Notes: generated by a model from the letters alone, not told the origin. A stretch of DNA of 10,005 nucleotides from Candidatus Gastranaerophilales bacterium (GCA_947632315.1 CANROV010000065.1:1-10005), one strand, 5' to 3'; shown: positions 1 through 6,041, numbered from the stretch's first letter. Translations and numbers: made by a program.

Positions 1-1
1 G

Positions 2-1315
2 TTGGCAACAAAAATGGGTTTAAGCGTAGAAGAAACAATGTCAACAATCGCGGCATTAACAACAGTGGGATTATCAACGGACACGGCAACAACGGGATTA
101 AAAGCAACATTACAAGCACTTGCAAACCCAACCGAAAAAGCGCAAAAAACACTTGAAGAATTTGGAGTTCCTTTTGGGATTGTTGATATTAAAGCAAAGG
201 GGCTTACATACACTTTACAAAAACTTATAGAAATGCAGAAAAAAGCCCCGAACGCGATAACAAAGGCAATCCCCAATATAAGGGCATTAACAAGTGTACT
301 TGCTATGGATGAAGATAAAATGAATAAAGTACACACAACGCTTGGAATGATTCAAGAAGATATTAAAAACGGGACGGGATTGAACGAAGCCTTTAATATG
401 ATGAATGCAACAGGGGCGGCAACTATGGCAAGAGTAATGGGAGAACTACAAGTCGCTTTAATAGAATTGGGGGAACTTGTCGCCCCGTGTTTATTGCCTG
501 TTGTAAGAGGTTTCGGGGATTTAGTCGGTTGGTTATCAAAAATTACACCAAAATTAAAGGAAGTTGGAAAATTTATAAAAGATTATTCTATATACATAAT
601 AAGTATTGTTTCGGGAATTAGTGGAATGTTAGCATTAAAAACATCTATTGAAGCCGTAACAATGGCTTTAAAATGGTATAATACTATTACAATGATTGCA
701 GGGGCTAACGGAGTGCAGGCTGTTGTAGGGTTTAAAAAATTGGCGTTCGTTTTAGGTGGTTATACTTCGGCTTTATGGAAATCTATTGTCGCAATTAGAG
801 CCCAAACCGTGGCATTATTGACTAACCCTTGGACTTGGGTTGCAGTTGGGATTGCCGCCGTTGTTGCAGGTGTGATTTTATTATGGAGAAATTGGGATAA
901 AGTAACCGAGGTTATTAAAAATTGGTATAATTCTGCAAAAATTCATATACTTTCGTTTTGGGAAAAAACAAAAGAAGTATTTAGCAATATTGGAAATTTT
1001 ATAAAAACACATTTTATCGAATTGTTATTTTCGGCTTTAAATCCTATCGGGGCAATTATAATGGGGCTTAAAAATGTTTTAAAACTTTTCGGGGTTATTA
1101 AATTCGACGACGGATTATATAAAAATGGCCTTAAATTTTGCTTTGATAGAAATAACCCCCCACAACCTTATGTAAATAATAACAATGTTTCAAGTGCAAA
1201 TAATCCAAGTGGAATAATAGAAGTAAAAAACATTGTTGAAAATAAAAACAATTCTTATATAAGTTCGTCGGTTAGTCTTGAAAGCCCGAATAATTTAATG
1301 TTACGACCTAATTAA
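2..1315 (+). CDS. Phage tail tape measure protein, C-terminal part (TP901-like)
   Basis: This is the 3' part of a gene for the tape measure protein, which sets tail length and lies inside the tail tube of long-tailed phages. The frame is open at the left edge, so the TTG at position 2 is most likely an internal Leu codon; 437 residues are visible. The first 60 residues carry the motif-rich core of TP901-type proteins (MGLSVEETMSTIAALTTVGL, then a KATLQALANP segment). Two hydrophobic stretches lie near residues 194-216 and 275-297; the second contains the NPWTWVAVGIAAVVAG segment common in this family. The last 60 residues are Asn/Ser-rich and polar. Family assignment rests on recognised motifs. 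Oddly, no tail-tip, baseplate or lysis genes follow: the gene ends at a terminator and meets leftward genes. Confidence 0.88.
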   Translation: MATKMGLSVEETMSTIAALTTVGLSTDTATTGLKATLQALANPTEKAQKTLEEFGVPFGIVDIKAKGLTYTLQKLIEMQKKAPNAITKAIPNIRALTSVLAMDEDKMNKVHTTLGMIQEDIKNGTGLNEAFNMMNATGAATMARVMGELQVALIELGELVAPCLLPVVRGFGDLVGWLSKITPKLKEVGKFIKDYSIYIISIVSGISGMLALKTSIEAVTMALKWYNTITMIAGANGVQAVVGFKKLAFVLGGYTSALWKSIVAIRAQTVALLTNPWTWVAVGIAAVVAGVILLWRNWDKVTEVIKNWYNSAKIHILSFWEKTKEVFSNIGNFIKTHFIELLFSALNPIGAIIMGLKNVLKLFGVIKFDDGLYKNGLKFCFDRNNPPQPYVNNNNVSSANNPSGIIEVKNIVENKNNSYISSSVSLESPNNLMLRPN

Positions 1316-1361
1316 ATATTGATTTTTGCCGATATTTTGTTTTATAATTGCATAGGTTCTA

Positions 1362-1389
1362 AAAATGGCGATTATTTTATCGCCATTTT
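1362..1389. terminator. Bidirectional rho-independent terminator
   Basis: An 11-bp perfect stem (AAAATGGCGAT paired with ATCGCCATTTT, loop TATTTT) is followed by CTTTTT on the + strand. The left flank gives a run of T on the minus strand. It lies 46 bases after the tape measure stop codon and between convergent genes, so it probably ends transcription from both sides. Confidence 0.85.
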
Positions 1390-1471
1390 CTTTTTATCTC
1401 AATTTGTGCGCCCCGTTATGCCCCTTAAAAATTCTTTTAGGTATATTTATACCCCCTCTAAAATATTTAAT

Positions 1472-1714
1472 TTAAAAATTCCGAGTAGGGAAAGCGTTAT
1501 AAATATACGATTGCCCTTTTTGTTTCTTTCGATTTATTCGTAAGTAACCTTTTGTTTCAAGTTCTTTTATTCCCCTGTCTAAACTATCTCTGCCGTCGGT
1601 TGTATATTTTAATAATTGTTGCTTACTATCAATGTTTTTATTTTCTAATATTATACTTAAAAGCCCTTTTGCTTTAAGGGTTAAGTCATTATCGAATAAG
1701 TAATTATTTTCCAT
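1472..1714 (-). CDS. Small winged-helix protein, phage replisome-organiser-like
   Basis: This 80-residue protein contains the segment DLTLKAKGLLSIIL near residues 10-23, then GRDSLDRGIKELETKGYLRI near residues 41-60. This is the pattern of the N-terminal winged helix-turn-helix found in phage replication-initiation and replisome-organiser proteins, where it binds origin DNA. Such proteins are usually 200-300 residues long, so this is either a stand-alone DNA-binding domain or a shortened form. The start is well supported: AAGGAGAG (complement of 1723-1730) lies 8 nt before the ATG. The tail end faces the tape measure gene, with an AT-rich dyad (GGTATA-TT-TATACC, 1440-1453) just beyond its stop. 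The preceding 257 bases hold inverted repeats that may be its operator or an origin. The fold is reasonably sure; the replication role is inferred. Confidence 0.65.
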   Translation of the reverse strand: MENNYLFDNDLTLKAKGLLSIILENKNIDSKQQLLKYTTDGRDSLDRGIKELETKGYLRINRKKQKGQSYIYNAFPTRNF

Positions 1715-1791
1715 TCTTTATACTCTCCTTGATTCCATGCCGGAACTTTGTTTGATTTTTGAAAAAAATTTTTGTTAGTTGAAATACTCGA

Positions 1792-1850
1792 GGGCAATCC
1801 CCCCTGCCCCCGGTAACATTTTACTTACGCAAAATGTTTTATTCGCGTAA
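1792..1850. promoter_or_regulatory. Cluster of overlapping inverted repeats (operator or origin candidate)
   Basis: The non-coding interval 1715-1971 upstream of the small winged-helix gene holds three dyads: GGGCA/TGCCC (1792-1796, 1805-1809), AACATTTT/AAAATGTT (1815-1822, 1831-1838) and TTACGC/GCGTAA (1825-1830, 1845-1850). The left arm of the last lies in the loop of the second, so the two hairpins cannot form simply together. A C-rich patch (1799-1811) stands out in AT-rich DNA. The position suits a phage operator or replication origin; which one is unknown. Confidence 0.4.
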
Positions 1851-1971
1851 TTGCAGGCATGGGTGCTAAAATTCTTGAAACAAATAATCAACACTTAATT
1901 TTAAATTAAAAAATTCTGAAATTTTAATAATTTCTTTGTATGTAATAATTTCAACACTTGCCAATATATTT

Positions 1972-2004
1972 AAAAAGTGTTTATATTTTATGTTTACACT
2001 TTTT
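1972..2004 (-). terminator. AT-rich terminator at the end of the integrase operon
   Basis: A 9-bp perfect inverted repeat (AAAAAGTGT and ACACTTTTT, 15-nt loop) overlaps the last codons and stop of the small HTH gene at 1994-2212. Read leftward, the stem ends in a run of T followed by AAATATA. It is a plausible, weak-stemmed terminator closing the int to HTH transcription unit. Confidence 0.5.
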
Positions 2005-2212
2005 GCAAATTGTTTTGTTGTGATATTAACCCTAAATCATTAAAATTAATACCAAATTTGACTGCTATTGCAATAATTTCGGGCGTTATAATATCATTAG
2101 ACCCCGATAAAAATTTTTTAAGAAGTTCTACAGGCAAGTTTGTTGAATCCGATAAATTTTCATAAACTTTTGAGCGTAATCTTTTAATATACTTTGTATT
2201 TTCTTTATTCAT
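1994..2212 (-). CDS. Small HTH DNA-binding protein of the prophage
   Basis: This 72-residue protein is basic at its start (KYIKRLRSK) and has a central segment near residues 27-55 (LPVELLKKFLSGSNDIITPE, then a stretch ending in AVKFGINFNDL). This resembles the helix-turn-helix and following helix of Cro/C1-type regulators, but is diverged. A strong but close ribosome site, GGAGG (complement of 2217-2221), sits 4 nt before the ATG. The gene begins 17 nt after the ORF6N gene, so they are probably cotranscribed. Its place in the lysogeny-side operon suggests a repressor, Cro-like or excision-control role. That is inference; the HTH reading itself is moderate, and the protein could be an orphan phage protein of unknown function. 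Confidence 0.55.
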   Translation of the reverse strand: MNKENTKYIKRLRSKVYENLSDSTNLPVELLKKFLSGSNDIITPEIIAIAVKFGINFNDLGLISQQNNLQKV

Positions 2213-2229
2213 TTTACCTCCCCCTTTTT

Positions 2230-2781
2230 TTATTCTTCAACGCTAAATCCGATTTTCTTATGTTCTCTCGGTTGTTCAATTAAATTATTTAAAACCGTTA
2301 CAATAGCGACTATATGTTTTTGTTGTTCCGAAAATTTATTGTTGCAATTTTCAATATGCAACATTAATATTTTGCGCAATTCTTCAATCTCTTTTGTTTT
2401 TGATGTTTGAGCGATTGCATATTGTCTTAATTGAATAAATGCCCTAACAATTTGTATATTTATTTCAATCGCCTTTTTACTATTCAATACGCTTGATAAC
2501 ATCGCAACACCGTGTTCGGTAAATACAAGTGGCGTTGTTGGAGAATGTTTTAATTTTTCTAACCTATCACAATTTGTGATAAGTTCTTTTAATTCATCTT
2601 TTGAAAGTCTAAACATAAAATCAATGGGAAATCGCTCAATATTTCTTTTTACGGCTTGATTTAAGACCATTGTTTTAACCCCGTATAATTCAGCCAAATC
2701 ACGGTCAATCATAACCCTTTGTCCTCTTATTGTGAAAATTTTGTTTGTAATTCGATTTACTAATCCTAATTCATTCGCCAT
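2230..2781 (-). CDS. ORF6N domain-containing phage protein
   Basis: This 183-residue protein opens with the ORF6N domain (about residues 12-115). Visible signatures are IRGQRVMIDRDLAELYGV, the VKRNIERFPIDFMFRL block, a FTEHGVAMLSSVLNS block and the IVRAFIQLRQ helix. ORF6N is a DNA-binding-type domain frequent in prophages and large DNA viruses, often fused to antirepressor or KilA-C-like C-termini. Here the C-terminal 60 residues are an amphipathic, probably coiled-coil segment (KEIEELRKILMLHIENCNNK) with no second recognised domain. Length is normal for the short form. Its ribosome site is weak (GAAAG about 8 nt before the ATG). It lies between integrase and the small HTH gene in one orientation. 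A regulatory or antirepressor role is inferred from family and context. Confidence 0.9.
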   Translation of the reverse strand: MANELGLVNRITNKIFTIRGQRVMIDRDLAELYGVKTMVLNQAVKRNIERFPIDFMFRLSKDELKELITNCDRLEKLKHSPTTPLVFTEHGVAMLSSVLNSKKAIEINIQIVRAFIQLRQYAIAQTSKTKEIEELRKILMLHIENCNNKFSEQQKHIVAIVTVLNNLIEQPREHKKIGFSVEE

Positions 2782-2810
2782 TTTTTTATTCTTTCTATTA
2801 TTTTTATAAG

Positions 2811-2829
2811 TGGTCGAAATTTGCGACCA
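2811..2829. other. Hairpin between integrase and ORF6N genes
   Basis: A 6-bp dyad, TGGTCG and CGACCA with a 7-nt loop, lies in the 57-base gap after the integrase stop codon. On the + strand it is followed by TTTTCTTTTTT, a terminator shape, but no + gene reads into it. On the minus strand no T run follows directly. It may act as an attenuator or mRNA-processing site in the leftward operon. Confidence 0.35.
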
Positions 2830-2838
2830 TTTTCTTTT

Positions 2839-3966
2839 TTATTCTTCTTTATTAACCTCTAAAAAGTCTTTTAACATTACATTCCCGACTTGGTTTATTG
2901 TAAGTCTTAAATTTTCATCCCTTAAATGTGAATAACGGTTAGTCATAGCAGGGCTTTTATGCCCGAGAGTTTTTTGTGTGATTGGTTGAGATACACCCGA
3001 CATCGCTTGCCAACTTGCCTGCGTATGCCTTAAATCGTGAAATCTAAAATCTTTAATCCCGCATTGTTTGACAATTTTCGGGAATAACTTACCAATTAAA
3101 CTTTCTTTCGGTTTTCCGTCGGTTGTCATAAACAAATAATCATTTTTTAAATGTCTTATTTTATTTTGATTTTTAAACTTCTTTAATTCATTATATAGTA
3201 GTTCGTGCATTGGTTCGCCCCTGTCGTCGCCGTTTTTGGTATTTAAGAAGTAAAACATTTTATGTTCTAAATCAACTGTTGCCCAAGTTAGGCGTAATAC
3301 TTCGCTTTTTCTCGCCCCCGTAAGTAACGCAATTAAAACACATAAATACAATTCGTAATCCGTATTTTTACAAGTATTAAGAAGTTTTTTAATTTCTTTA
3401 GGCTCAAGAAATCTTTTACGAGCATTATCGACCGTTAATTTCTTAACCTTTGACATCGGGTTTATATCTATAATGTCAAGGTCATTAACACAATAACTAA
3501 AAACCACACGCATATAAGTCATATATTTATTGATTGTTGCCGGCGACAATGTTTGTTCGGTTTCTCTTGCCTGTTGCCCTTTTATTGGTATTTCTTTATG
3601 TTTTTTAGCCAATTTTTCGCGACAATCAACTAAAATTTTAGTTGTAATTCCTGATAAATAATAACGCCCGATTTCCTTTTTATACCAATTTAAAACCATT
3701 TTAAATTCGGCTTGCGCACTTGGTTTCTTTTTGGGAAGTTCATTTTCTATAAATCGGTCGATAATATCGGCAATCGTATATTTTTGTGCTTTGCGCTTCG
3801 GGAAATTGATATTTTCTTTTATTTCCGTTTCGGTTCGGCTCGCCCATTCTTTTGCTTCCGTAATCCTTGAAAAAGTTTTAGAAGTTGTCGGATGACCCGT
3901 AATTCTCACGATTGCCGTAAAAGTTGGCTTGCCGTTTTTTCTAATTCGTTTTCTGATTTCTGCCAT
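2839..3966 (-). CDS. int: Tyrosine-type phage integrase
   Basis: This site-specific recombinase integrates and excises the prophage at the tRNA attachment site about 175 bases upstream of its start. The frame is open to an ATG at 4026, but I chose the ATG at 3966 (375 residues). AAAGG lies about 8-9 nt before it, no ribosome site precedes the longer form, and the protein then starts with the usual basic AP2/arm-binding-type segment (MAEIRKRIRKNGKPTFTA). Numbered from that start, the domains are an arm-binding N-terminus (about 1-60), a SAM-like core-binding domain (about 63-170) and the catalytic domain. Catalytic residues visible are R219 (TGARKSE), K244 (NTKNG), H310 and R313 (HDLRH), H336 (LGHKS) and Y345 (NRYSHL). 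All are present, so the enzyme looks active. Transcription runs away from the attachment site into the ORF6N gene. Confidence 0.95.
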   Translation of the reverse strand: MAEIRKRIRKNGKPTFTAIVRITGHPTTSKTFSRITEAKEWASRTETEIKENINFPKRKAQKYTIADIIDRFIENELPKKKPSAQAEFKMVLNWYKKEIGRYYLSGITTKILVDCREKLAKKHKEIPIKGQQARETEQTLSPATINKYMTYMRVVFSYCVNDLDIIDINPMSKVKKLTVDNARKRFLEPKEIKKLLNTCKNTDYELYLCVLIALLTGARKSEVLRLTWATVDLEHKMFYFLNTKNGDDRGEPMHELLYNELKKFKNQNKIRHLKNDYLFMTTDGKPKESLIGKLFPKIVKQCGIKDFRFHDLRHTQASWQAMSGVSQPITQKTLGHKSPAMTNRYSHLRDENLRLTINQVGNVMLKDFLEVNKEE

Positions 3967-4100
3967 TATATCTGCCTTTGGTTCTAAAAAAATGTTGTAA
4001 AATTGTTGCAAAAAATAAAAAATCATTACAAAAAATTACAACAAAATAATATAATATAAAATTTAAAATGTCAATATTTGTAAAGGGTTTAAGGATTTTT

Positions 4101-4130
4101 GATTTTCGTAATTTTTCGTAATTTTTACTT
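4101..4130. repeat. Three tandem 10-bp repeats beside the attachment core
   Basis: GATTTTCGTA, ATTTTTCGTA and ATTTTTACTT follow each other without a gap, one helical turn apart, and end 9 bases before the tRNA-derived core. The first two differ at one position; the third is degenerate. Phased short repeats next to a core are typical of recombinase arm sites or excisionase sites, but a simple AT-rich repeat is possible. Confidence 0.5.
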
Positions 4131-4139
4131 ACCCATTAA

Positions 4140-4184
4140 CTTTTAAGGGATAGGTCGCGCGTTCGAATCGCGCCAAGCGCACCA
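4140..4184 (+). other. Prophage attachment site: 3' half of tRNA-Lys(UUU)
   Basis: The segment reads as the 3' part of a tRNA: anticodon loop CTTTTAA (4140-4146, anticodon TTT), anticodon-stem 3' strand GGGAT, variable loop AGGTC, T-arm GCGCG-TTCGAAT-CGCGC (4157-4173), acceptor strand CAAGCGC, discriminator A and CCA (4182-4184). The bases before 4140 (CCCATTAA) do not pair as an anticodon stem, so the 5' half is absent. Homology to a tRNA stops at the anticodon loop, a common crossover place for tyrosine integrases. The integrase gene lies just to the left and a terminator to the right, so this is the junction where chromosome resumes. The intact tRNA-Lys should be at the other prophage end. 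Confidence 0.88.
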
Positions 4185-4188
4185 TTTT

Positions 4189-4211
4189 AAGCCCCAATCG
4201 GGGCTTTTTTA
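4189..4211 (+). terminator. tRNA-Lys rho-independent terminator
   Basis: AAGCCCC and GGGGCTT form a 7-bp GC-rich stem with loop AATC, followed by T-rich TTTTATTT. It begins 4 bases after the tRNA CCA, so it is the original terminator of the tRNA gene, now separated from its promoter by the prophage. Confidence 0.9.
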
Positions 4212-4273
4212 TTTGCTTGGTTTATGATTTTAGAATTTCTTTTATGTTTCCTGATTAAAATTATCTGATTTAG

Positions 4274-4279
4274 TATAAT
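4274..4279 (+). promoter_or_regulatory. Candidate -10 box for the SGNH-like gene
   Basis: A perfect TATAAT lies 79 bases before the ATG at 4359. The hexamer at 17-bp spacing (CTGATT) is a poor -35 box, so the assignment depends on the -10 alone in AT-rich DNA. The gene itself has AAGGA (4348-4352) 6 nt before its ATG. Confidence 0.35.
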
Positions 4280-4358
4280 TGAGGTTTTTGTGTTATAAAT
4301 ATTTTAGGTGTTTTGTAATAAAAATTAAATTGGAATTAAGTTCAAAAAAGGATTTTTT

Positions 4359-5259
4359 ATGGATTTAAAAAGACCCGTATATAAATTAACAGCTAAATTA
4401 ATTAACAAGAAATATAATCTTAATTCCGGAGGATTAAAATTATTTCTTAATCTGCGAAATGGGATTGAGTCTTATAAAGATAATATTGAAAATTTATTTA
4501 TTGGTTCGTCCAATGGGGAATTTGGTAAATACAAATATGTTTGATAATAATAAAGCATTTAATTTATGTGTTAGGTATCAGGATTTGTATTATTCTTTTG
4601 AATTATATAAAAAATATGCAAGAGAATTAAAAAATTTAAAAAATGTTTTTTTAACTTATAGTGTATTTTCTCCCGGTTTTGAACTCCAAAAGATTAAAGA
4701 TAACTATCATATGTATTATTATAATTATGTATTTGGTATACCTTTTAAATATCAATTATGCGGGGGGGGGGGAACGTTAAATAAAGAACTTCAAATTATT
4801 GAATATGTAGTAAAAAAACATTATTGTCTGCCTGTAAGATTTTCAGGTTATACAAATGAAATTCATCCAATAGTAAATAAAGACATAAAGACTAGCGTTC
4901 TCTCTCATTTAAAACATGCTTTTAGGGATAAACAACAAGAAGAATATATAACTGAATTATGTAAAATGGCAAGCGAGAATAACCATAATTTATATTTAAT
5001 TGTTTTGCCTCGTTCTCCTGAGTATATACAAAAACTAAAAGAAGTGGCAGAAGAAAACGGTTATAATTATGAAGAAATATTTAATCCGTTGTATAGAATA
5101 TCTAAAGAATATAATATAAAAGTGATAAATCATTTTGATGATAAGAGGTTCAGAGATGATGATTTTTCCGATACCCAGCATTTAGTTCCGGCAGGAGCAA
5201 TTAAATATACAAATATTTTAATGAAAGAATTGCAAATTGGTTTTTATTCATCAAAATAA
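4359..5259 (+). pseudogene. SGNH-hydrolase-like surface-polysaccharide-type protein, frameshifted, with a poly-G tract
   Basis: Two overlapping frames make one protein of about 300 residues. The first frame starts at 4359 (AAGGA upstream) and includes ENLFIGSSNG (a GDSL-like block I with candidate nucleophile Ser), then stops at 4542-4544. The rest continues in the +1 frame from about 4530 to 5259: FNLC, QDLYYSFELYKKY, VFLTYSVFSPGFEL, and near the end DTQHLVPAG, which resembles the catalytic Asp-x-x-His block. One extra base, for instance in the AAA at 4527-4529 or GGGG at 4515-4518, explains the break. An in-frame run of 11 G follows at 4762-4772. Similar proteins, as I recall them, occur in surface-glycan loci; an esterase or acyl-transfer role is inference. 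A downstream-only product starting at 4459 or 4513 would lack the Ser block. Sequencing error in the upstream run is possible. Confidence 0.65.
4762..4772 (+). repeat. G11 homopolymer, phase-variation tract
   Basis: Eleven consecutive G inside a coding frame in AT-rich DNA. With 11 G the frame reads C-G-G-G-G-T and continues to the stop codon at 5257-5259. With 10 G the next codons are GAA CGT TAA, and with 12 they are AAC GTT AAA TAA, so either change stops translation within four codons. This is the layout of a slipped-strand on/off switch. Confidence 0.85.
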
Positions 5260-5266
5260 TTATTTT

Positions 5267-5340
5267 TTAGATTAATTTCTCTTTTTCAAATTCGGTTAAA
5301 AATTCTGCAGGAGTTTGATTAAAACCTTGAGCAATATTTA
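5267..5340 (-). pseudogene. 3' remnant of an XRE-family regulator gene
   Basis: Read leftward, this encodes about 20 residues (IAQGFNQTPAEFLTEFE, then KEKLI and stop) matching the C-terminus of the XRE protein at 6689-6910. At DNA level 5279-5335 matches 6698-6754 at 52 of 57 positions. Four of the five differences are at synonymous third positions, so the remnant diverged as a working gene before being cut. Upstream the frame meets a stop, and the DNA instead ends the tiny membrane gene at 5338-5415. No helix-turn-helix is left. The breakpoint at about 5336-5340 looks like a deletion or recombination joint. Confidence 0.75.
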
Positions 5341-5415
5341 AATTTTTATAGCTTCAAAACCCAAATATATAAAAGCGCCTATAGCAATACCAATAAAAAT
5401 ACAGAATGCTATCAT
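5338..5415 (-). CDS. 25-residue single-span membrane peptide
   Basis: A 25-codon frame encodes MIAFCIFIGIAIGAFIYLGF plus a short EAIKI tail, almost entirely one hydrophobic helix with small residues (GxxxG-like spacing). It has a good ribosome site, GGAGG (complement of 5426-5430), 10 nt before the ATG, lying inside the last codons of the preceding small membrane gene. Its ATG overlaps that gene's TGA stop as ATGA, a sign of translational coupling. Family unknown to me. Candidates are a small phage or island membrane protein, or a type I-toxin-like peptide; no antisense RNA is evident. Its 3' end abuts the XRE remnant, so the C-terminus may have been altered by that joint. Confidence 0.55.
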   Translation of the reverse strand: MIAFCIFIGIAIGAFIYLGFEAIKI

Positions 5416-5615
5416 TTTTCTAATTCCTCCATATTTTTAAATAATGATTGTAATTTTTTTATACAATTAATAATTATAAAAAATAAAAATATAATTAATG
5501 AACAACCAAATGCAATAAAGATAACAGTTAAAGATGATTTTTGTTCTATTAACATTAAACCTATTACACCGCCAATTAATTATAAACTTTGTATTTGTAA
5601 TTTTGTTTTTTCCAT
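5412..5615 (-). pseudogene. Small two-span membrane protein, interrupted by an early stop
   Basis: A 67-codon frame is continuous except for a TAA at codon 12 (5580-5582). The translated part reads MEKTKLQIQSL, stop, then LIGGVIGLMLIEQKSS, a second hydrophobic stretch (about codons 31-50, very rich in Ile and Phe) and a charged end KNMEELEK. Two membrane helices with a short loop are implied. No ribosome site precedes the ATG at 5615. An internal ATG at codon 21 has AGG a few bases upstream and could give a 47-residue one-span product. Its stop overlaps the start of the 25-residue membrane peptide. I do not recognise the family. The stop could be a real inactivation or a base-call error. Confidence 0.45.
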
Positions 5616-5685
5616 AAATTAATTTTAACATATCTTTAGCTTATTGTTAATATAACTTTATATGTTTTTGTATCTTCTTGCATTT

Positions 5686-5949
5686 TTAGTCTATTAATGT
5701 AAATTCATTACCCAGTTTATCTGTTAATTCTTTTATTAGTGTTTCCGGTTTTATTTCTAAACCTTCTGCTATCTTCCATAAAGAAGTTAGCAAAATATCT
5801 TTATGACAGCCTTGTTCAATTCTTCGCCACGTAGTTTTAGGAATATTGGATTCCGCAGAAATTTTATATATAGATTTATTACATAATAATCTATGTTCTT
5901 TGATTATTTCTCCAAGCGTGTTTATAAATTTCTCATTTTTTTCTTGCAT
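5686..5949 (-). CDS. XRE-family HTH regulator 1
   Basis: This 87-residue protein is a single Cro/C1-type helix-turn-helix domain: helix 1 around residues 8-20 (TLGEIIKEHRLL), HTH in SIYKISAESNIPKTTWRRIEQG (about 26-47), and the closing LWKIAEGLEIKPETLIKEL helices. It has no ligand or dimerisation domain beyond this. It is the most diverged of the six tandem XRE genes here. No clear ribosome site precedes the ATG, and upstream in-frame stops exclude a longer form. Its partner, if any, is not visible: no toxin or peptidase neighbours it, only tiny membrane ORFs downstream. Repressor, autoregulator or orphan antitoxin are all possible. Confidence 0.8.
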   Translation of the reverse strand: MQEKNEKFINTLGEIIKEHRLLCNKSIYKISAESNIPKTTWRRIEQGCHKDILLTSLWKIAEGLEIKPETLIKELTDKLGNEFTLID

Positions 5950-5964
5950 AATTAAATTTTAATG

Positions 5965-6039
5965 TTAAATTATTTTTGTCAGGGTCGCACACGTTCCTAA
6001 TACAGTTAAGTAACTGAATATTTTTTTTATATTTTCCAT
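5965..6039 (-). CDS. Possible 24-residue hydrophobic peptide
   Basis: A 24-codon frame begins 2 nt after the stop codon of XRE regulator 2 and encodes MENIKKIFSYLTVLGTCATL plus TKII: a basic start followed by a mildly hydrophobic stretch. Its position directly behind a regulator gene suggests translational coupling, and regulator-plus-short-peptide pairs are known from signalling systems. There is no convincing ribosome site, and a frame of this length can arise by chance in AT-rich DNA, so this is a weak call. Confidence 0.25.
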   Translation of the reverse strand: MENIKKIFSYLTVLGTCATLTKII

Positions 6040-6041
6040 TA

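Noticed and set aside
1319..1543. Plus-strand 74-codon frame after the tape measure gene
   Set aside because: It crosses the bidirectional terminator at 1362-1389, has no ribosome site and overlaps the supported minus-strand winged-helix gene.
1735..1862. Distant inverted pair CCATGCC (1735-1741) and GGCATGG (1856-1862)
   Set aside because: Seven bases at 114-base separation is within chance for this length, and no mobile-element gene lies between.
1977..2165. Plus-strand 62-codon frame
   Set aside because: It is antisense to the small HTH gene at 1994-2212, which has a strong ribosome site; no motif and no ribosome site here.
3967..4026. 20-residue N-terminal extension of the integrase
   Set aside because: No ribosome site precedes the ATG at 4026, and the extension is hydrophobic and unlike integrase N-termini; the ATG at 3966 has AAAGG upstream.
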